Translations under genes and position numbers: made by a program
The notes under the pieces: model-generated
What the model saw: the letters and a program-made list of their open reading frames with translations, nothing else
Databases searched by the model: none
Told to the model about the DNA's origin: nothing
Assembly (NCBI RefSeq): GCF_010448835.1
Contig: NZ_CP048409.1
Location: 3,046,001-3,110,000 of the forward strand
Source of the DNA: Draconibacterium halophilum
GTDB taxonomy: Bacteria > Bacteroidota > Bacteroidia > Bacteroidales > Prolixibacteraceae
Direction: 5' to 3'
DNA length: 64,000 nt
Part shown: in pieces, positions 36,152 to 46,200 of the stretch
How the letters are laid out: each line of letters begins with the position of its first letter
Position numbering within the stretch: the stretch's first letter is position 1

Positions 36152-36165
36152 AAAAGGGCTTCAAA

Positions 36166-36501
36166 TTAGATGCGTTTTTTGTTCTCGCGCGTTGGGTTAC
36201 GGTGATAAATTTCACCTTCTTTTAATTCTTCAAACGCAATAAGAGTAGGCTTTGGCAAACGCTCGTAAAATTTAGAAATCTCAATTTGTTCTCTATTTTC
36301 GAAGATTTCCTCCAAATTGTCGGTATACGAAGCGAATTCCTGTAGCTTCTGGTTTAGCTCTTCTTTCAATTCCGACGAGATCTGATTTGCTCTTTTAGCA
36401 AGGAGCATTACCGTTTCGTAAATATTTCCGGTTTCTTGAGTCAGTACTTCAAGATCGCGTGAAATAGTTGACTGAGCTGCTTTTGTTTTCTTGTAATCCA
36501 T
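36166..36501 (-). CDS. rpoZ: RNA polymerase omega subunit, Bacteroidota type
   Basis: The protein has 111 residues. It begins MDYKKTKAAQSTISRDLE and has the helical core NIYETVMLLAKRANQISSELKEEL, corresponding to the omega AKRARQI motif. The longer C-terminal extension is specific to Bacteroidota. It would assist assembly of the beta' subunit. It sits between bamD and coaBC in one operon. Confidence 0.9.
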   Translation of the reverse strand: MDYKKTKAAQSTISRDLEVLTQETGNIYETVMLLAKRANQISSELKEELNQKLQEFASYTDNLEEIFENREQIEISKFYERLPKPTLIAFEELKEGEIYHRNPTRENKKRI

Positions 36502-36504
36502 ATC

Positions 36505-37326
36505 CTAGTTAATGTTTAAATCTTCTTCTTCCTTATAATTTAATATCTCCGAGGCTTTTTCGTAAAATTTATTTACCTCTTTTTTGTAATCACTATCGGG
36601 GTATTCATCTATAAACGAAAAATATTCGTCAAGTGCATTTGTATATCTTTCGTTTTGTTTATCAAGAACACTCTTTGATGCCAATAAGTATTTTGATTTT
36701 AACAACATATATTTCAATTCTTCGCGATATTTACTGTCCGGGTATTTCTCAAGACTGTTTCGTAACGCAATTACCGCTGCTTTATACTGTTCAAAATCGT
36801 AGTACAATTTAGCACTTAAATACGATTTATACACCAACTTATCTACTAATTCATCAATTAGTCGGTTGGCTTCTTCGACCCTGTCGCTGTATGGGTACAA
36901 GTTATTGTATAACTGAAGCGCATCAATAGCCTGTTGAGTTACCTGTTGGTCGAGCCTTGGTTTTGGCGACATCAAATAGGCACAATAACCAATCATAAAT
37001 TGTGCTTCCTCCACATATTCACTTGTTGGAAACTCTTTAACCAACGACTTAAAATAATGACCTGCCATTAAATAGTCTTTCTGACCGATCATACTTTTAG
37101 CATAGAAGTAGTAAATTTTGTCAGCTCTTGAAGTTCCGCGGTAAATGTTCACCAATTCTCTAAACAGCGTTGATGCGCGAACATATTCGCCATCCTCGTA
37201 ATATTCGACTGCTTTTTTGTATTTGAATTCGTAATCAGTACTTTTTACAATCTTGTTGTAGTCTCCACACGAGGCTGTAATCATTAAAATTGCTAGTAAT
37301 CCAATCCCCAAAAATCTCATTTTCAT
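36505..37326 (-). CDS. bamD: Outer membrane assembly lipoprotein BamD
   Basis: The protein has about 273 residues from the ATG at 37326 (MKMRFLGIG); an alternative in-frame ATG lies 6 bases downstream. The signal peptide ends in the lipobox ITASC. Five TPR-like repeats follow (YKKAVEYYEDGEYVRASTLFRELV, DKIYYFYAKSMIGQKDYLMAGHYFKSLV, and so on). BamD works with BamA in inserting outer membrane proteins. It is first in the bamD-rpoZ-coaBC-DUF4835 run. Confidence 0.93.
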   Translation of the reverse strand: MKMRFLGIGLLAILMITASCGDYNKIVKSTDYEFKYKKAVEYYEDGEYVRASTLFRELVNIYRGTSRADKIYYFYAKSMIGQKDYLMAGHYFKSLVKEFPTSEYVEEAQFMIGYCAYLMSPKPRLDQQVTQQAIDALQLYNNLYPYSDRVEEANRLIDELVDKLVYKSYLSAKLYYDFEQYKAAVIALRNSLEKYPDSKYREELKYMLLKSKYLLASKSVLDKQNERYTNALDEYFSFIDEYPDSDYKKEVNKFYEKASEILNYKEEEDLNIN

Positions 37327-37499
37327 AAACATGGCGCAAAAATATACTTTTTTTACTTAATTGAAACGAATTAACCCTCAAAATTTAAGGAATTTACAGC
37401 TTTTAACAAAGAAGTTATTTTGCTCATTAACAATTGCATAGCTATAATGCCTCTAATTTTGGCTGGTGAAACTAAGGCTAATTTTCATCGTTAAGTTAA

Positions 37500-37521
37500 T
37501 GTGTTAGTATTATTTAACACA
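37500..37521. promoter_or_regulatory. Inverted repeat abutting the -33 box (operator candidate)
   Basis: TGTGTTA at 37500-37506 and TAACACA at 37515-37521 are perfect inverted arms with an 8-base spacer. They end one base before the TTTG of the adjacent promoter. The spacing does not match the Rex consensus. Confidence 0.45.
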
Positions 37522-37552
37522 TTTGCTGAGATTTTAAAAAAGATTACATTTG
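37522..37552 (+). promoter_or_regulatory. Consensus Bacteroidota promoter for the alpha-oxoamine synthase gene
   Basis: TTTG at 37522-37525, exactly 19 bases, then TACATTTG at 37545-37552: a full match to TTTG-N19-TAnnTTTG. The GTG start codon is 34 bases downstream. This is the best primary promoter in the window. The remaining part of the 37327-37586 gap holds no gene. Confidence 0.8.
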
Positions 37553-37586
37553 CACCCTTATAATTTAAACTTAAAAACAAATCATC

Positions 37587-38849
37587 GTGGATATATTTGA
37601 TAAATTCAGAAATAATAAAGGTGATATTGGCAAGTGGATGGACCAAATTCACGGGTATTTTGCATTTCCTAAACTGGAAGGTGAAATTGCAGCCAGAATG
37701 AACTTCCGTGGAAAAGAAGTATTAACATGGAGTTTGAACAACTACCTGGGCTTGGCCAACCACCCGGAGGTAAGAAAAGCAGATGCTGAAGCTGCAGCAC
37801 AGTATGGCATGGCTTACCCGATGGGAGCCAGAATGATGTCGGGACAAACAGTAAAACACGAACAACTTGAGCGCGAATTGGCCGCTTTTGAAAGTAAACC
37901 TGATGCATTTTTATTGAACTTCGGATACCAGGGAATGGTTTCTGCAATTGATGTACTGGCAAGCCGTAACGATGTTATTGTTTACGATTCAGAATCGCAC
38001 GCTTGTATTATGGATGGTGTTTTCCTTCATAAAGCAAAAGGTGGAAAAAGTTTTGTGTTTCAGCACAACGACATGGACAAATGTCGCAAGATGTTAGGTT
38101 TTGCCCAAAAACGTGCTGCCGAAACCGGTGGTGGTATTTTAGTTATTACTGAAGGCGTTTTTGGAATGACAGGACAAGTTGGAAAACTTGACGAGATCGT
38201 TGCCCTGAAAAAAGAATTTGATTTCCGATTGTTTGTTGACGATGCACATGGTTTTGGAACAATGGGACCAACAGGTGCCGGTTCGGGTGAACATTTTGGC
38301 GTTCAGGATGGAATTGATATTTATTTTGGAACATTTGCAAAAGCAATGGCCGGAATTGGCGGTTTTGTTGCTTGCGAAACTGATATTTGCTACATCCTTC
38401 GTTACAACATGCGTTCGCAAACTTTTGCCAAGTCGCTGCCTATGCCAATGACTATTGGTGCATTGAAACGTTTGGATATGATTCGTACGATGCCTGAGTT
38501 ACGCGAAAAACTGTGGACAATTGTTAACGCACTGCAAGGAGGTTTGAAAGAAGCCGGTTTTGATCTTGGAAAAACAAATACACAGGTTACTCCGGTTTAT
38601 ATGAAAGGCGGAGTAGCAGAAGCTACACAAATGGTTTACGATTTTCGCGAAAATTATGGAATTTTCTGTTCTATGGTTGTGTACCCGGTTATTCCAAAAG
38701 GTGAAATTCTTTTACGCCTAATACCTACAGCAATGCACACCTTGGAGGATGTAGAAATTACGCTGGAAGCATTTAAAGAAGCACGTGAGAAATTACTTTC
38801 AGGAGCTTATAAAAGTGAAGATCTGGCAAAAGTTGAAGTTGATAAATAA
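37587..38849 (+). CDS. PLP-dependent alpha-oxoamine synthase family enzyme
   Basis: The protein has 420 residues from a GTG start. The fold-type I family features are clear: SLNNYLGLANHPEV, DSESHACIMDG, FVDDAHGFGTMGPTGAG (Asp binding the PLP ring) and the Schiff-base lysine in FGTFAKAMAGIGGF. Members condense an amino acid with an acyl-CoA: serine palmitoyltransferase, 2-amino-3-ketobutyrate CoA ligase, KAPA synthase. Serine palmitoyltransferase would fit a sphingolipid-making Bacteroidota. The N-terminus, however, is unlike the Bacteroides SPT I know, so the substrate is left open. It has its own promoter and a terminator. Confidence 0.85.
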   Translation: MDIFDKFRNNKGDIGKWMDQIHGYFAFPKLEGEIAARMNFRGKEVLTWSLNNYLGLANHPEVRKADAEAAAQYGMAYPMGARMMSGQTVKHEQLERELAAFESKPDAFLLNFGYQGMVSAIDVLASRNDVIVYDSESHACIMDGVFLHKAKGGKSFVFQHNDMDKCRKMLGFAQKRAAETGGGILVITEGVFGMTGQVGKLDEIVALKKEFDFRLFVDDAHGFGTMGPTGAGSGEHFGVQDGIDIYFGTFAKAMAGIGGFVACETDICYILRYNMRSQTFAKSLPMPMTIGALKRLDMIRTMPELREKLWTIVNALQGGLKEAGFDLGKTNTQVTPVYMKGGVAEATQMVYDFRENYGIFCSMVVYPVIPKGEILLRLIPTAMHTLEDVEITLEAFKEAREKLLSGAYKSEDLAKVEVDK

Positions 38850-38870
38850 TTATCAAGCAATAAAATATTG

Positions 38871-38900
38871 AAAAGGGAGCTTTAGAGTTCCCTTTTTTTT
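38871..38900 (+). terminator. Rho-independent terminator
   Basis: AAAGGGAGCT and AGTTCCCTTT pair fully (one G-T) around a TTAG loop, followed by five more T. It lies 22 bases after the stop codon of the oxoamine synthase gene. Confidence 0.85.
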
Positions 38901-38917
38901 GTGCCTTTCAAAGTAGC

Positions 38918-39616
38918 TTAATCGATCGGGGTGGTTTTGGTAATCGGAGTTAAATCAATTTTTTTGAATTCAACCTCAGCACCTTCCGCCTGAACGGCAA
39001 TTTGTCCTTTAGTGACCGTACAATTATAGCCGTAATTTACGAGATCGTCGTTTACCCAAACTTTTATGGTATCGGCTACACATTCAATTACCATATTGTT
39101 CCATTCCCCCAGAGGATTTTCAGAACCATCAGTAAGGTTGAGGATTCTTCGTTTTTTGCCTTCGGTTATCCCCCAACTTTCTTTGGGTCCGCGGCGCTCA
39201 ATCATGTTTGGCACTGTAATGTCTTCAACAATACACCAAAAATCACCGGCATCGCCACTTTGCATTTGTACCTCCAACGATTTTGGAAACATATCGTATA
39301 AAGCCCGGGGTGTTGATGCATGCACCAAAACGCCACAATTCCCGGGTTCGCCTGCAAAGCGATATTCCACGTCAAGACGATAATTACTGAATACCGAATC
39401 GGTAATTAGATGCCCCCGCGGTTCGCCCATACTTACCAGCAAAGAATCGCGAACTACAAACGATTTCTCAATATTGGAATTACTATCAGCATCAGGCACA
39501 TCGGCATGCCAGCCCGATAAATCTGTTCCGTTAAACAAATGTATTGTTTCAGGTGCCTTTTCCTTGGTGCAGGCAATAAATCCTGCAAAGATAAATAACA
39601 GACTAATTTTTTTCAC
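38918..39616 (-). CDS. DUF1080 (3-keto-disaccharide hydrolase-like) lipoprotein
   Basis: The protein has 232 residues. The lipoprotein signal MKKISLLFIFAGFIAC is followed by the DUF1080 jelly roll: IHLFNGTDLSGWHAD, NYRLDVEYRFAGEPGNCGVLVHAS, SLEVQMQSGDAGDFW, WNNMVIECVADTIKVWVNDDLVN and GQIAVQAEGAEVEFKKIDLTPI. Recent work links this fold to hydrolysis of 3-keto-glycosides, so a role in sugar breakdown is plausible. It starts 19 bases after the CE15-like esterase gene, and the two form an apparent operon. Confidence 0.9.
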   Translation of the reverse strand: MKKISLLFIFAGFIACTKEKAPETIHLFNGTDLSGWHADVPDADSNSNIEKSFVVRDSLLVSMGEPRGHLITDSVFSNYRLDVEYRFAGEPGNCGVLVHASTPRALYDMFPKSLEVQMQSGDAGDFWCIVEDITVPNMIERRGPKESWGITEGKKRRILNLTDGSENPLGEWNNMVIECVADTIKVWVNDDLVNYGYNCTVTKGQIAVQAEGAEVEFKKIDLTPITKTTPID

Positions 39617-39634
39617 TGTAGTAAATTTAGTTGA

Positions 39635-40900
39635 TTATTGAATAAATTTCTGCGCCCATTTTATGTACTGCTCCCAGTCGAAAGCAGTTACATCATGTTC
39701 TCCTGTCCGAATATGATAAGCAACTGTGTTTTGAACAGGCTGATTTAATTCCGGCATTTCCGTTTGCTGAATTCCCTTTTTCCCGTATAGATTATACACC
39801 GGAGTAGCGTAAAGAGCCGAAAGAAATTCACCTTTCGGATCCGACCATTTATCCTCTTCAGCACTTGCAATATATACAGGGCGTGGTGCAATTAAAGCAA
39901 TCAGTTCGTGCTGATCGACCGGCAAAGCTTCCTCATTTTTAATATAATTTCTGAAGTTTTTACAAAACCAATGCGGAAACGAATTGTTGATGCGCCAAAC
40001 GGTTTCGCCAAATCGTCGTTTCGACAAAGCGGCACCACCACAACCTGAATTATTTGAAATTACACCGGCAAAGCGTTCATCGCTTGCACCAGCCCACAAT
40101 GCTGTTTTTCCCAGTCTCGAATGACCAAACACTACTACCTTCGATTCATCAATATCCTCATCGCGCTCAAAATAATCCATGGCCCGGCTTAATCCCCACG
40201 ACCAGGCTGCAATTGATCCCCATTCGTTGGCAGCAGGTTGTTGCTGATCGTCGATATAGAATAATGGGTGAATACCATCGGAAAAATCGTCCTTGTCAGG
40301 ATCTACTTCGCCATAATAAATCACAGCCAATCCAAAACCTGCATCAATTATCTTATCCACGCACCACCTGTTCGTCCGAACTCCTCGCGACTGTTCAGTT
40401 AGCTGATTGTTAATTATACCAAACGAAGGATTATTTCTTGCCCACGCCTCCGAAATTACTACGTCAACATCTTCAGTTATTGTATGATTTCCAAAAAAAT
40501 TGTAGCCAACAAATAGCGGCACGCTTTCTTCGGTTTTCGGGAGATAAATCAGAATGGTAAAATCAAGTGTTTTCCCGTGGTTTTTAAAAACAAGGTCAAC
40601 TTGTTTCCGTACCGCTTTTCCGTTCAATGCACTCTTCCTTTCTTCCTGAATATCAACCGATGAAATCTCCAGTTTACCGGGCACCTCACCGTACATATTT
40701 TGAGTGAAAAAATTAAGTAGTTCAGGGCGTCGTCTGCTCTCCCATTTTTTTGAATTTCGAATCTTTTTTCCGTTGAAAGTTTTAAGCGGATCGGGTAATT
40801 TAAATTCGGGGACTTTACTTTCGTCGTAATTGGCATCAAACTGGGCTGAAGCATTAGACAAAAAGGCAAAAAAGAGCAGGCAGAAAATAAGTTTGTTCAT
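39635..40900 (-). CDS. Secreted CE15-like glucuronoyl esterase/acetyl xylan esterase
   Basis: The protein has 421 residues from the ATG at 40900 (MNKLIFCLLFFAFLSNASAQ, a signal peptide). The alpha/beta hydrolase has the nucleophile elbow VVFGHSRLGKTALW, matching the CE15 motif GxSRxGK. It also has SNNSGCGGAALSKRRFGETV and a late HDVTAFDW histidine. CE15 enzymes split the ester between glucuronoxylan and lignin, so I infer plant polysaccharide degradation outside the cytoplasm. The acidic residue of the triad may be the Glu in SAEEDKWSDP. It is co-directional with the DUF1080 gene. Confidence 0.88.
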   Translation of the reverse strand: MNKLIFCLLFFAFLSNASAQFDANYDESKVPEFKLPDPLKTFNGKKIRNSKKWESRRRPELLNFFTQNMYGEVPGKLEISSVDIQEERKSALNGKAVRKQVDLVFKNHGKTLDFTILIYLPKTEESVPLFVGYNFFGNHTITEDVDVVISEAWARNNPSFGIINNQLTEQSRGVRTNRWCVDKIIDAGFGLAVIYYGEVDPDKDDFSDGIHPLFYIDDQQQPAANEWGSIAAWSWGLSRAMDYFERDEDIDESKVVVFGHSRLGKTALWAGASDERFAGVISNNSGCGGAALSKRRFGETVWRINNSFPHWFCKNFRNYIKNEEALPVDQHELIALIAPRPVYIASAEEDKWSDPKGEFLSALYATPVYNLYGKKGIQQTEMPELNQPVQNTVAYHIRTGEHDVTAFDWEQYIKWAQKFIQ

Positions 40901-40921
40901 GAGCAAAACTTTGGATTGAAT

Positions 40922-40947
40922 CAATTTCCCTTAAAATAGGGAAATTG
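40922..40947. repeat. Perfect 10 bp hairpin between the CE15 gene and the eCIS operon
   Basis: CAATTTCCCT at 40922-40931 and AGGGAAATTG at 40938-40947 pair exactly around a 6-base loop. No T-run follows on either strand. It may end the long eCIS transcript or act in the leader of the esterase gene. Confidence 0.6.
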
Positions 40948-41035
40948 TGGGTGTTATGCCAAACGAATTGCCGAAATTTTATGTACCAACAGTCTTTCAG
41001 AAGCAATTTAGCGATGAAAATGCCGATATGTGAAA

Positions 41036-42379
41036 TTATTGCCGTAGAATTTTACCCTCTTTTTTGTATTCCTTACGAATTCCGGCCAATAACGCTTCTT
41101 TATCAAGTAAAGGATTCTTTTTCTTAATCGTTAGTAAACCGGCATAATGTATAACGTTCACTATGTTGGCTCCGGTTAATTCGTAGTTTTTAGCCAGCTC
41201 CTCTAAATAAATATCTTTGTTCACTTTATTGCTTTTGGGCATGTATACTTGCCATAGTTTCAAACGTTCAGAAAATTCAGGCAGATCGAATTCTACAAAT
41301 GCATTAAAACGACGGGTAAAAGCACTATCGATATTCCCTTTCATGTTTGAAGCCAAAATTACCAGCCCATGGTGGGCTTCTATTCGCTGCAACAGGTACG
41401 AAACTTCCTGATTGGCGTATTTGTCGTGCGCATCGCGAACGTTGGTACGTTTGCCAAAAAGCGAATCTGCCTCATCAAAAAATAAGATCCAGTTTTTGTG
41501 CTCTGCCTTGTTAAACAATCCCGAAAGATTTTTCTCCGTCTCTCCGATATATTTCGAAATCACCATCGAAAGATCAACACGGTAAACATCGCGACCGGTA
41601 TATTTCCCTAACAAACAAGCAGTCATTGTTTTTCCTGTTCCCGAAGGGCCAAAAAACAAAACCCGAAATCCAGGTTTTATTTTATCGCGCATGTCCCATT
41701 CGTTCATCAATTGTTCGTTATGATTCAACCAGATTTCAAGTTCTTTAATCTCTTCAAGTGTTTTATCTTTTAAAACAAGATCAGCCCAATCTGATTTAGT
41801 TGCTATTAGCTGGGCCGGAAAATCACCACTTAATTTTGGGCGCGAGATCTTTCCTGAAGTAAACAAATCAACAAACTCGTCATCAAGAACAAGTCGGCCG
41901 CTCATTTTCGGTTCACCTGATGGCACCGGTTCAATGTGCAATACACTTTTTTGTGTAAACAAGTGATCGTCTTCAAACATTGTAGAAAGTTTTACCCGCT
42001 TATCCATATCGCGTCCGGCCAAAATGTATAGCACGGTTTCGCCGGTTGGTAGTATTCCGCGATGATTTTTGCCTTTTACACCACCAAAATCAGGAAAATC
42101 GCCACCGTTAGGAAGGTAGTTTCCAACAACAGTAGATATCAGCCCCGGAGAAATGTAGGGAACAAGTGCCAGCAACAAACACAGAATCTCGGCTTTCTTC
42201 AGTTGATTGTCGATGATAAAACCCGACAGAATAGACGGGTGTTTTGCGAAGTCGGGAACATTCAAAGCCAGAGCTTCTTCTTTACCAAAATCCCGGTTCA
42301 AACGTGCCCTGATTGCTGACTCAACAAAATGTTGAACCACATTTAATACACCATGCGAAATTTGTGTTGTTGTGCCCAT
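41036..42379 (-). CDS. eCIS AAA+ ATPase (Afp15-like)
   Basis: The protein has 447 residues. The N-terminal domain (about 1-190) is specific to CIS-associated ATPases (VVQHFVESAIRARL). The AAA+ core has Walker A FFGPSGTGKTMTA (about 229-241), Walker B WILFFDEADSLFGKR (about 288-302) and an arginine finger region SAFTRRFNAFVEFDLP. Afp15-like ATPases are required for particle assembly. It is the last gene of the operon, 7 bases after the TPR gene. Confidence 0.93.
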   Translation of the reverse strand: MGTTTQISHGVLNVVQHFVESAIRARLNRDFGKEEALALNVPDFAKHPSILSGFIIDNQLKKAEILCLLLALVPYISPGLISTVVGNYLPNGGDFPDFGGVKGKNHRGILPTGETVLYILAGRDMDKRVKLSTMFEDDHLFTQKSVLHIEPVPSGEPKMSGRLVLDDEFVDLFTSGKISRPKLSGDFPAQLIATKSDWADLVLKDKTLEEIKELEIWLNHNEQLMNEWDMRDKIKPGFRVLFFGPSGTGKTMTACLLGKYTGRDVYRVDLSMVISKYIGETEKNLSGLFNKAEHKNWILFFDEADSLFGKRTNVRDAHDKYANQEVSYLLQRIEAHHGLVILASNMKGNIDSAFTRRFNAFVEFDLPEFSERLKLWQVYMPKSNKVNKDIYLEELAKNYELTGANIVNVIHYAGLLTIKKKNPLLDKEALLAGIRKEYKKEGKILRQ

Positions 42380-42386
42380 AAACTCT

Positions 42387-43253
42387 TTATTTCGATTTCA
42401 TTTGTTCTATAATCTTTTTATACTCCAAGGCTTTTGCACTGCCTTCATTGAGGGTCAAAACTTCATTGTTTAGTTTTTGAGCTTCTTCCCATCTTTTTAA
42501 AGAAAGCAGAACAGAAACCGCATCAAGCCTTACTTTTTCATTTTCAGGATTCAAACGCATCAAAAAATTTAATTCTTTCAGAGCACTAACAGAAGCTCCT
42601 TTGGCAATAAAATTAATGGCCAGGTAATGACGGGTTTTAAAGTTATCGGGGTCAATGGCCAGACTGTTTTTAAAAGCTAGTTCGGCCAATCCGTAATTTT
42701 TCAGGTTAAATTCGCAAATTCCGGCATAAAATTGAATGGCCGCACTCGAGTTGAACCAAGGGTGATTGGATAGAACTGCAAGTGCTTCCTCGAAACGCTT
42801 TAATGTCATAAGATTTTTTGCCAGATCAATACTATGTTCTTTCCTGGGCGATTGCTGCACCAATGATAACCAAACTTCGTTGGCCTGTTGGTGTTTGTTA
42901 CTGTTTTCGTAGAATCGTGCAAGGCTGGCTAACACATTTTCATTATTTGGCTGCAACTTCAGCGCGGTTTGATAATTTGTTTCTGCGTCCTCCCATTTCC
43001 TCAGAAAAACCTGTGCGTTCGCCAGATTCAGAAAATAGGTAGCCTTGTGATTAATATTGATGGCATTCAAAAAATAGCGTTCGGCTTGTTCATAATCCTT
43101 TTTCTGATGGTGAAGCAAACCAAGATTATTTAATGCGGTTGCATTTTTATTGTCGAGCTTTAACGCTTGTAAATACTGTTCTTCAGCCTGATCGAACTCC
43201 TTATTCAAAAAGTGCTGAACGCCTTTATTGTTGATTTCTATTGCTTTTTCCAT
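42387..43253 (-). CDS. TPR-repeat protein of the eCIS cluster
   Basis: The protein has 288 residues made almost wholly of about eight TPR units (GVQHFLNKEFDQAEEQYLQALKLD, ATALNNLGLLHHQKKDYEQAERYF, and so on). There is no signal peptide, so it is cytoplasmic. It lies between the ATPase and the DUF4157 cargo candidates, which suggests a chaperone or loading role for cargo or assembly. That role is inference from position only. It is not a standard Afp component. Confidence 0.85.
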   Translation of the reverse strand: MEKAIEINNKGVQHFLNKEFDQAEEQYLQALKLDNKNATALNNLGLLHHQKKDYEQAERYFLNAININHKATYFLNLANAQVFLRKWEDAETNYQTALKLQPNNENVLASLARFYENSNKHQQANEVWLSLVQQSPRKEHSIDLAKNLMTLKRFEEALAVLSNHPWFNSSAAIQFYAGICEFNLKNYGLAELAFKNSLAIDPDNFKTRHYLAINFIAKGASVSALKELNFLMRLNPENEKVRLDAVSVLLSLKRWEEAQKLNNEVLTLNEGSAKALEYKKIIEQMKSK

Positions 43254-43263
43254 GAGTTAAAAT

Positions 43264-46200
43264 TTAATCAAAAATATCGTCTTTAATATCGCCAGCCAGT
43301 TCTTTTGCCATATCCACCACGTCCAGATCAGGATAAATTACTTCTATATCATCGAATGAAATATCGAAAGGTTGATCTTCCTGATAATGCACCGGGAACA
43401 CCACTCCAAACTGAATATCGGGTCCCCAGCTGAATGAGACGAGGTTGTGTCGCCAGGTTTCTGAAATGGAGAACCAGCCAATTCCCAGGCTTGCTCGTGC
43501 AAATGCATTCACATCGAATGTGAATTGCGGATTTACCATGATCCGTCCTTCGGCATCAAGCACAACCCCGGTTTGGGGACTCCACGACAGATCAACCATC
43601 GCGGAAGCCTCACCTTCCAGTCCCAGTGTACCGGCCAGCTCAATACCTCCTGAAAGGCTGGCAATGGCAACGCTCACTCCCAATCCGAGATCGCCACGCA
43701 GCGTTAAACCGGCATCGGCAGGTACGGCAAATTCGCCATGTCCGTGAATTTCAGTTTCGTCTTCGTGGTCGGGATTATAAGTAACTTCGGCATACACTTC
43801 TCGCAACTGGCCAGGACCAAACCCTGCCGAGAAATCGAGTCCGCCACTGATCTGAGCCACAAGCCCGATACTGCGTGGACCGAGCGGAATGGCAAAAATA
43901 GGTATTTCAATCGTTGGAACTGAAAACAGGTTTCTGTTGAATTCTCTCCGATCGAAAACATCAACAGCGCTGGGCAGTCTTATTCTTCCTGAAACTTCCA
44001 TTTCGCCATTAGGCAAAAATTCTACTCCGGCCGTTGCTTCAAGCCACGGTGTTAGTTGCAGTGTAAGATCGCCGCCACCGTAAACACGCATCGTTCCATC
44101 GGGTTCGCCGGTTGGCTGCCCTTCTTCATCGATGGTACGGTTGGTAGCTCCTACCCTAACATTTCCGCTTAACATTCCGCGTTCGTAGCCAGCACTGCCT
44201 TCAATGGTCAGTGCACCGTTTTCGTAGCTCACCGAGAGTTCAGAATCAATGCCGGGAATATCGGGCTGGGCAGATCCGGAAATACTAATACTATAACCTT
44301 CTTCGCCCTCCTCCTTTGCCACCGTGGCAGAAACATTCCCGCCACTGATACCGGGTATTTCTGAACTTAAATTAAATTCGCCACCTACAGAAAATCCTTC
44401 ATCACTGTATTCAACTTCCAGTGTTCCTTGCTCAATTCCTGGAATATCGAGTTCAGCATCGCCGGAGGCTGAAAAGTTATTTTCGCTGTAACTGGCTGTA
44501 ATGGTTGCACTTTTTATCCCACGTACTTTCCCTTCCGGAATACCAATCTCTCCGCCAATTGTCCAGGTATTTTCGCGGTATTCCACATTAATCTCTGCCG
44601 GATCAAAAAGTTCAGAATCGAAGTTAAAGGCACCTTCCAGTTCAAAGCCTCCAGAAGTTGACGCAGCGGCTCCAATGTGCCCCTCACCAACGTTATTGAT
44701 TCCGAAATCGACTCTTCCACTTATTCCCAGCCCACGCTCAGAACTGGCAAAAATCGTGAGCGAACTGTTTTCAAGAACAAACGGAGCAGGAAGATCTAAA
44801 TCATTGCTAACAAATGTTTTAGAAAGTAAAATTTCACCATTTTCAATGTGTAAATCAATCTCGGCATTTTCAATAAAACCAAGTGTGGGTAGCACCTTCC
44901 CGTCAATTACAACGCCATTATCGTTAAAATTGATTGTGTCTAGCCTGATCGGGCTAAATTGTTTGGCTGCGATATTACCTGCGCTTATTATCGCATGTCT
45001 ACTTGCTGATATTCCTTCTACATTATCAACATAGCCGGCAAATTGTGCACCTGGCAACTTTTTAATTTCTACTTGTCCTCCGGTTGCGCGAATTACTGGA
45101 TCATTGTCAGGAAATTCGAGATCAAAATGACCTAAAATTTCAGACTCCGGATTGTTAAAGAATTCTTTTCTAACAACTCGCCAGGGGCTAAAGTAGTTTC
45201 TTTCGTTTCTTCTTGGATTGGTATTCGAACCATTCCACCTGAAAGGCGTTGCAATTGGATGATATTTTCGCGGAAATACAAGGATATTATCTTCTGCTCC
45301 CAATTCGCTCATATTAACCGGAACAAGCTGATTCAATTGATCACCACTTTCAATTTGGTTTTGGGTCCAGAATTTATCGCTTGTTATAGCTGAGGGGCCA
45401 CCGCCGGGAACAGCCGAGTTGAATACCAGATCATAATTGCTTTTTACCAGTGAAATTTTGTCTTGTTTGTTTTCCTGCTCTTCAATCGATGGCAATCGTT
45501 CAACTATAGCACTGTGTGCATCTTCGTCGTCAATGGTATTTTCAACTTTGTTTTCAACCGATTCTCGAATTATTTCTCCTGACTGCCTGTTTTCACCGGC
45601 ATTTAGTAACTCCATATTTGAAATGTCGTTAACGGGATGACCATCAGCATTTTCATCGGAAAAACCTGATATTTGCATTTCAACAATATGATCTACCTGC
45701 ATGTATGCCGGACTTTCTCCTTTATCGTTCCATTTAGGAATGGCTGCTTCGCGGACAATGTTGTTCATGGTTCCTGTTATGTAACCACGTTCGGAATCTT
45801 GAACCTTGAACGCATAAATATCGAACCTTCCTGACCTGCTTGATTCAACGCCGGCTGCCTGATTGTACTTATCAGTTAATTTAGTTTCAATTTCATCTGT
45901 ATCTACTTCGTCTCTCCAAATATTGAGTTGGTTGACATTATTTCTTTGGCGGCTACCCGAGTAATTTGATGCCCTTCGTAGATTAAAAGAATTGTATTTG
46001 GCGGCACGGTGATCAGTAAGTTTAAATGCTGTAACCGGAATAGATTCGTACGTAATCGTTCGGTTAGTGTTATCTACAATGCCCGTTGAAAGGCTTCCCG
46101 TTGATTGTTCTGCCTCATTATTTGTGTTCTCCGTAGTAGTTGTATTTTCTTCATTCTCCTCCTTCTGAATCATTTTTCGCTGAAGCGATGCTCCCTGCTG

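Noticed and set aside
37500..37521. Rex box
   Set aside because: The arms are GTTA and TAAC separated by 8 bases instead of the 6 of TTGTTAA-N4-TTAACAA, and flanking bases differ.
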